From Himantopus leucocephalus (taxonomy: Eukaryota; Chordata; Aves; Charadriiformes; Recurvirostridae), in contig RSEF01000005.1 in NCBI GenBank assembly GCA_003993805.1, positions 14,818,678-14,882,677 of the forward strand: a stretch of 64,000 nt of DNA, read 5' to 3'. The notes below the pieces were generated by a model. The model was not told the DNA's origin, did not search any database, and saw only the letters and a list, made by a program, of their open reading frames with translations. The translations under genes and the position numbers were made by a program. Shown one piece after another: positions 51,801 through 60,800 of this stretch. The stretch's first letter is position 1, and each line of letters begins with the position of its first letter.

Positions 51801-54800
51801 AAACAAAACAAAACAAAAACCCTATTCTTATTCCTAACTTCAAAAACTGCCCATCTTTTTTCAGCTCTGAAAGCATCTCAATTACTGGAAAAAAATTATG
51901 GGGAAGCTGGTATAGATCTTTCAGAACCAGACCCGATATTGACAATGACTGTTGCCCTAACTGAAATGTCCAGAAACATGAGTGGGCAAGAAATGACTTA
52001 ATCATGTTACAGATAATACAGGAAATCATCATCATATTGGCCTTGCGAAGCAAGGCACAAAATATACAGTCACTTCAAATCAGGTTTGATAGTGTCAGTG
52101 CTGTTTAAATTCATTTTCAGAGACTGCAGACTGATCTCATGATTGTGCTGATGGGCTGAAAAAACACTTTACTTTTGCTAGACATGGTCACAATATTACC
52201 GTTTCCAAAATAACATATGCTTGGAGACCATGGCTCTCTGGAGCCCAACTCATGACGAGGACTCCTACTTGTATAGGTACTGCCAGCAAATTATCCAGAA
52301 CCTGTAGAGGGTTAGCGGCGTAAGAATTATGGTACAGGCTGGACACTGCTACTTTTTATGTGACCTTGGGGAATTTACTTTCTCTCTCTGTAGCGCTTTT
52401 CCTTCCAACCTTTCATGTGTCTGATGCATTCAGACTGTGATCTTTTGGGGTCAGGCAGTGTCCCTCCTACTTATGCATGACAGTTTTATAAAAAAGCTCA
52501 GCCCTCAGCCACCTTGATTTAATGGGTATGACACAAAAATGAGCTGTACGATGGAAAAAATCTATCAAACACAGTTCCCATTTATAAATTTGCTGCTATG
52601 ATGTGAAACAAACCCACTGGGCTCTCAGACTCTCTTTCCTGTATGTCATGATTTGATGTAATCATTTTCCAGTGACTTCAGTTTTGAGAGACCCACTTTC
52701 CTTTTCCCTCCCAGCGACACAGAAACCTCTCTGGCTACTACAGCCACAAACCATGCTGAACATTAGTGTAAGCAGGAAAATATTCAATGACAGCCAGATC
52801 AGTCCTTTCCACATGACTTAGACAAAAACATGTAAATGCATAACCGGATCACAGCAAACAGGCCATCAGCTATGCTTTGGAGACTGTGATAGGAGCAAAA
52901 ATGGGAGATAAGGGTGCATGCTCAACTGAACAAAACTCTTTCTGGATGATGCAGGATTAGAAATTAGGGTCAGAAGGTGCTATTTAACAGAGCCAGGGTC
53001 ACTGTAGAACCTATGACTTGTTCTCACATACTTTTATAGTAGTCTTTCACTGAAAACACAAGTACACTTGACACTTAAGAATACATAGAGAAATGAAAAC
53101 TCTGTGATGGCACATAAAGACCAGTGAAGCCCCTGATCTGACTTTTCAGTTTACAAGCCAACTTGGCATTGGATCCACTCAAAGAAAACGCCAGCTTTGG
53201 ACTCCTGCAAACTATTTAATATTTGTCCTTTCTGTTTTGATAGAAAGCTAAACCTGTCTCCTCTACCTGCAGTGCAGTCTCTGATGCATATTTTGTATTT
53301 CTGCACATGGGACTTCACTGTAAAGACATAGGATTTACAGCGGGCACTTCTGCACAGATACGACAGCCGAGCAGAGAATTGTGCCCACAGGGTCTTTGTC
53401 ACTTTTCAAAGGGCAGTGGTAGACATTTGGGAGATATGCTATAAGCTTTTCTTCATGAGGAAACATTTCTAAGTGCTTAAATGTCTCTGAGCAAGAATCC
53501 TTCAGAATTATTAGCAGATTATGCTTTCGTGATTCAAGACGCGTGTCCTCTGAAACTGGTCAGAAGAATTCTCCCCCTTTCTCCCAGTTAGCAGGGAGAA
53601 TGTCCTGTCCTTGAGATACAATTATAAGCCAACTGTTTATTGGTAATTTCACTCCCTCCAGCCCAAGAGATCAGACACAGAGAGAAACATTGCGTACTAT
53701 TCCTCATTAGCCAGCGCAAGAAGCAGAAAAGGCACAGATGTCCCCGAGATTCTAGGAAATCCTGCTCAGGTGTCTGCAAAGCATCAGGTTATAATGAACG
53801 CTTTTTGCTTAACTAATTAAAACAAGCTACAGTCACTTGTTGTCTAGACAATTACGTTTTAGCACTTATATAAAGAATAAAATCTTGGCCCCTAAGCTCA
53901 CTTGGCTTGAGGAAATTTACTTGAAGATGAATTCAGAAAGGCTTCCAACAACTGCCGCAAAGCATGCAAACCTGAGCCCTAAACCTGCTGCTCTTGGGGA
54001 ACCAACGTTAACGCAGAGGCACTTTCACTGCTCTACGAGCCACACCTGTCTCCTCCTTGGAGTCCTTCTGGGTCATGCTAAAAATAGAATTAAACAACCA
54101 CAAGACTTCAAACCTGGGACGTTTACAGAGAGACACTGATTCTGCCTCTTCAGGAGAGCTGACTCGTAGCTCCATGACCAGGGACACTGCATGCCCGATG
54201 CCAGCTGATACTGCTATACATGTCATAAAGCCATAGCCCACAACAGTGTATGACGGGATAATGTCCCTTTACACCACCATATCTTTTAGAAGCTCAACAG
54301 AATCACAGAATCATAGAATGGTTTAGGTTGGAAGGGACCNNNNNNNNNNNNNNNNNNNNNNNNNNNNNNNNNNNNNNNNNNNNNNNNNNNNNNNNNNNNN
54401 NNNNNNNNNNNNNNNNNNNNNNNNNNNNNNNNNNNNNNNCAGGATACGGTTGGCCTTCTGGGCTGCAAGCGCACATTGCCAGGTCATATTGAGCAAAACT
54501 TATCTGAAATCATTATAAACTGGTCTTTCACTTGGTCAAAGCAGCTCAATTAACAGCCTTGGAGGCTACTGCGGTGGGCTCCTGAACCACTGTGCTGCTT
54601 CTTTCAGGCACTGCCTCCCCCATGTCTGAGCTATATCCAGACATGCTGAATTTGCTAACCTTGCCTGTAAAAGGAAACACGGCCACAGGGATGGTGCACA
54701 CTAAGACAGGGTTAATGGATGAGAAAGAAGCAGTAGCGTAAGCCTCCCACTGCCTGTGTAAGACTTTCTAGGCATGGAAAAACAAATATCTGTGTGGCCA

Positions 54801-57800
54801 TGTCCCAAAAAATGTGATGTACCAGCTGTGTGATGGATAACGCAGCTCCCCAAGGTGGCTGGGAAATGACCAAACTTTATGAAGAGAGAGAAAATTTTAC
54901 TAAAACCAAGCCATGGACAAGTTTTCAGATGTGCCTGACCTGGGACTTCTGTTTTCAGAAACTTGACACTGTACCCCAGTTACTTTTTCAATGAGGAAAA
55001 CTGATTGCTTCTCCCTGCCGACTTTGCTTCTTTTTATGCTGATGAAGATGCACCATCACAGATCCTAAATAGCAGTTCACTTGCAGGTGATCATCAGGCG
55101 TACAGAGTGAAAAGCATTGCATTTCTGGGTTTAAAGTTCCTGCCTTTTCACAGGAAAGGTGGGATCTAAGGTGTCAGAACTGCATACCATAGTCCCCCAT
55201 GCTGCTGATAGCAACGTACAGTTCCTCCAGGTTTAACCTGCTAAGTGACTTGAAATAACATAATTTCATATTTTTACATCAATCTGTCTTAATAGTTTTG
55301 ATTGTACCTTGTGGCATATATAAGATTTAGTAAATCTGTCCCATCAGCTCTAAAGATCCCTAAGACACAGCAGGGCCTTACATCGCTAAGACAGATAGAA
55401 AGCATTTAATGATGTCCTTCTATTGCCCTGCCTTTCTCAGCCTGGCAGAAAACTAAGAGAAGGCATTTGTCATCACAGTAAATCTTTCAAGGACACTGGG
55501 ATAATGCACAAGTAGGATACCAGAATCTGGCCCCCTCTCTCTGCAGCAACATGTGAACAATATTAATCAGAGATGAGACTTTGTACAATGGGAGCGTAGG
55601 GAATTGGCGTCCTTTTTAAAATCAAAAAACCCACTGGAATATTCTGATAAGAAAGCAAGGTATGTTTTCCATATACTGGTTCTCATAATTACAAGGAGGG
55701 AAGACTGTTAATCTGCCAAAAACTTTTATCAGGACATAGAGCAGCACTTGCAGGGGTAGGAAACTGTTGTCCCTCTTTAGTTTTCTAACCAGATCTGTCC
55801 TTTCCAGGACTGAGTGATGACCTTGCCAGCTGACGACAGGCTGTACTGTACTCAGAGATATACTTTTTATCCCAGTTAACTTTCTATTCCCTTTCATCTC
55901 CGTCATGTAGCTCTGGAGAACCACTGCTGATTGTTAGCAGTTATCACAATACCCTTACACTTCTGCTAGGCTTTGTAAGAGAGCATACAGAGTCCTCACA
56001 ATAGTGCTATTCTGATCCAGTGCCTTTTTGGTGACTTCATTTCCAAGAGGAACCAAATCATTTCGCAGACAAACCGTCTGTGATCGACTCTGATGTGGGG
56101 GATGCCAGCCCATCAGCATGCCGTGCCTTGCATAACAGCAAGAGGAATATCCTGTTGTTTAACGCAAGCAATCTTTGCTGCACAGGACGACACAAAAAAA
56201 TACATAATGAGAGACAAATAACACAGAATTATTCCAAATCAGAAACATTTAAATAAAACCATTCTCAAGCTGTGGTCTGCGTGTTAACAGCAGTGACGGC
56301 TTAAAAGTCGTTCTTTTTTCTTCTTTGCATCCAAGTAAGAGAAAGACGAAATCAGATGGGAATTTGAAGGCAGAACAAAAGTAGCTGGGGTCATAAGTTA
56401 TGTTTCACAAAAGCAAAAATAGTCATCACATGGGAGACACGTCCTTGCTCCATGTAATTTTTCCAGTATCTTTTCCACATATAAATGCTACAGATCTGTA
56501 TCACTGCAGAAATAAAAGAAATAAAACAAAAGTTCCTGAAGTGGAACAAAAGTTCCATAAACACTATGGAAAAGCTGGGTTTAACATTAGAAGTGAAGAG
56601 CTTCTTGTTACTGATGCGAATATTCACAGATCGCTCAACCGCATTTAAATAATTTTGTTTTCAATTTACTATAAGCAGTCCTTTCTAAAAAATCTTTCGT
56701 TTTGTTGTGAATTAACAGCTCATCCAAAGCACAGCCGAGTCAGTGAAACAATTCTTACTGACAAACAAGCTTTGCATGAAGAAAGATTACCTTCAATTAA
56801 TATGCTGCTTTACAGTAAGTTGAATAATCTACACCTAAAACTTTTTGGTTTGCAAAAAAAAGAAGAAAGAACCCTCTTATTTCAACGTTACAAAAACACA
56901 GCAACTGTGTTTACAACACTGAAATAACACAATGAGTAGCACAAACTGAAAAGCCTGTACAAATAAATAGCTGACATGACAGCAGTATTTAGGGAAAATC
57001 ATCGCTGAAATCCAGCTACCCAAGCAACTCCAAATATCAAGTTATACTACTGTTTAGTGGAATGCTTTGCTCCATTGCGTCATATTATAGTAATTAAAGA
57101 AAAAGTCACAGACCTCATGGGATTTCTACTTGATCATTTAAGTGTGCCTTTCATGGGAAGAATGTTCTGCAAGTTTAGAATATTGAAAGAACATTTTAGG
57201 CGAGATGGGAAGTTGCACACTGAGAAAGATGCTGTTTCACATGACTGATCCAGTTGTAGCGCTCAGCAGAAACCTGAAGCAAAGCTTTGCTTTCCCTTCC
57301 AGCTATAGGCACAGCTTTTGTTCCTAGGCTGAGTTTAAACAAGCAAAGAAAGTAAGCAATGAAAAACAATTGGACTTTTAGCTTAAAATATGCTTTGCTA
57401 AATTGTTCAATAAATCATTTCAATTTTAGCGCCTCCATTTACCCTCCTGTCTCCCATCAGAAACACTAGAGTAGGGAATTATGATCACCAGCGACCCAAG
57501 GCAACATGATAGGACTGCTGTGGCTTACCCAAAGTTATAAACTTTGAGACTTTATTTTTGTAAGCAAACAGTTACTACTGTCTACATTCCCCTCTGTGAG
57601 GCACCTGGGAGTTTCAGGGCTTTTATGCACCTACACAAGTTAGGGATGCTCCAATGTTTCCTACCTCACAGTGCAAAATCCCCCCCCACCTCTTCTATCT
57701 GATTTTCCCAGGATACTCCAGGCTACATCTCTGCTCACTTGAAATCAGCTGCAAAGCCCTCTGTGGACAACAGTGATTACCCTAAACTGCTGCACAGGGA

Positions 57801-60800
57801 ATTGAAGAAGCAAGGTGTACCTGACCCAGGACACAGGAATTGAGTGTAAGTCCTGACAGAGATAACTAGCTCCAAAATAATTCCATCCACAACATTGACA
57901 GCATAAAGTACGGTAACAAAAAGCCAGCAAGGGTCCAGTTAAGCATAACACCACCTGGAAGGACCAAATTCTCCTATAAAGCTGTGCTTAGCACACACAG
58001 GGGACATTTCACTCCTGAGCCTCTCTGAGGTGATTCCTGCAACTTCTGGATCTCTCTGACAACCAATTCCTCGGTTTGCTGGCTAAGAGAAAACAGAGGG
58101 AAAGGTACCCTTGTAGGCTGCCAGAGTTGTGAATGATCTTTTATGATAGTCCCAAATGTAACCATGGCTGGAATTAACTCAGAGGTTAAGAGCACGATTC
58201 ATGGATCTAGAAGGATGAGCTTGAGACAGCATGGGAGTTGTAGCTTAAATCTCAAGTGATTGGTATGAGCCGTTTTCAAACTACTTTGCAGCTAAAATAA
58301 ATTTCTAGCAGCCACTTAGATTCATATTTCAGATTACAAATCACACAATAAAGACTTGAACAATTCAGGCATGTGGAAAAACTCATTCACGATGAACAAA
58401 GCAATCTAAGCTTTGCGCTCCCATACGTCATAAAACTGCACGCAACAGCCACGCTCCTACAATGTCATAATTTTGCACCTCGCTGTGGCATTAGTTGGAG
58501 ACTGAAAAGAGTGAAGTACGACTGAATGCCAGCTTCAAGATTTTTCTGACTATCCCTTAAAATACACTTCAATTCTCTGTGGGCTCTGCATGCATATCAA
58601 GAGACCCCAGCTGCTCTCCAGCCAGTAGAATAAATAGGTAAGCATAGGAAGGGAAGAAAGAGAAAATGCAACACTGCTTACTGCAGTAAAAGGTGCCTTA
58701 AAGGATGCTAACCGTGCCGAATAAGGCACAAAATGAGAGAAGGGTACCTCCTGTCACTGTCAGGCGGTACAGTGCTAACTATACTACCTGGCTGCAGCGA
58801 TGAGCTTGAGGCTTAGATACTTTCACACCCCGCTATAAGCACTGGTCCCAGAAAACAAGGCTACAGGGGTCTAAAAAAAAGAGAGAAACTAATATGAGAA
58901 ACAATCTGAAATAAATAAGCTAGTATTTTTTTTCCCTTAAAAAAGGAGATGAAAGAGACACCACTTAAAACACGAAACAGGATGAAACGTGCCACAGGAA
59001 AGTTAGCAATGTAATATGTAGCTAATAAATAAAATTTGGGGTGAAATCAGAAACATATAATGCTAAGGACTACACAAAGACACTGAAATCAAATGTTCCA
59101 GGATCAAATATTTTACTGTCTGTACAGATAGTACAATCAGGATGTGTTCACACCTCAGACATAGACTAGCAGTCCATCTATGAGCACAGGGTAGTGGGGT
59201 TGCAGTTAAATGGCTTCACAGCTCACAAGTTCACAGACATCTTGGTGTCTGCTAACCTGGAAAACCTGCAGCCTGCTCCATCATGCAGTGTGGATACGGC
59301 CTGAGTGAACAAAATGTAGAACCGTTTCCACCTCACTGATGAAGATGTGAAACAGAAACTCAATTAATCTGCCTAGGGAAATGCAGGGACTCCAAGTCAG
59401 AGCTGGGAATTCAAGGTCCCCTAAGCCCCAGTCCAGGGATTGAATCACTCGACTTGGCTTTCCTTTCCTTCTCATTACTGGGTGAAAAGAGTGTATGTGG
59501 TGTGCTACATCAAAATAGCGCTGCTAAAGGAATATTGATTTCCAACAAGGTTTGTTATATCCACTGTGCCAAAAGAAGGGTAAGTATTCATGGCATGGAT
59601 CTGTTACTTAGAACATTTACTTTTGAATCCATTAATTAAACCTGCACACCCTACAGTTTGGTTTCTAAAAATTATTTCCCCCCCGCTATCAGGAATCTAA
59701 ACATGACCCAATTAGCACACACTATTTCCTTTGGCTCAAGTAGGTGGAATCACTATTTATTTTTAAACTGGAATACTGTCACAGATTCCTACTTACAGTT
59801 CTGGACATGAGACAGTAAGGTTTCATTTTACAGCCTTAGAGCTAAGTGGACGTGAAAAATGAAATATTAAGCAAACTGACTACCAGAGAAGAACAAGGTA
59901 GTGTACAACACAGCAAGGCAAAGCAGAGTGAAGTGAGAACGACAGGCGCTACAGCACAGGTCCAGTAAGGTGGAAATTTCTGAATCAAACATCGTGTAGC
60001 TAAGCAGAACATTCAGGCAGGAAAGAAAACCTAGCTCTGGCCCATTTGGTACCCAAAGCAATTGCCTGCAACACTGCAAGTGAGCAGGCAAGTTGAAGTT
60101 TGGTGTTTGGGGGGTCTTCATATCTGCTTTTAGTCCATTGGTGTTTCAGAGCAATTTTGACTATTGTAAAACCAAAGTCTTGGGTTGGTGAAAGCAAAGC
60201 TCGTGTCCAAGGTCAGATCCCCATTTGTTTTGAATCACAAATCTGATGCAGTTGTTTTGTGCTGTATGCTTTCTCTTATCTCTCCTTAACAACTGCTCTC
60301 GACCCTGTCAAGTGGAGACCCACCAACACCTCCCAGGCGCACACAAAGCATGGCAAAAATCTAGGTGGGCACCCAAATCTTCCAAGGATGCTTCTCCTTT
60401 CAAAAACACACCTGTAAGAGACTAAATAGCAAGGCAGGCCCTGAGGCTAGGAAAACACAGCTGAGCCATGCTCTCACCCAGATACCTCTCATAAATACAT
60501 TCCTACTCTTGTGCTCATCCTGCATCTCAGAAATCAAAGTCCCTTTTGGGCAGCATTTCAGTGCTCTGAATTGTCCTGTCCAGAAAAAGTCCTTCTTCTT
60601 TACATTCCTAAGTCATTGGGAGCTTAATACCGCTCCTTGTAAGGCGTGCAAAACATCTGGCTTTAAAAAAAAGCCCTGGATGCAGTTACCTCGTCCTTGG
60701 GCTTCTCCATTGCCAGAATAAGTGGGAGGCTGGGTTTCCATGAGGAAGCTGCCTGAAAAAGCAAAACCAAGGTTGGTTTCCAGCCTTCCAGATTCCAGCA

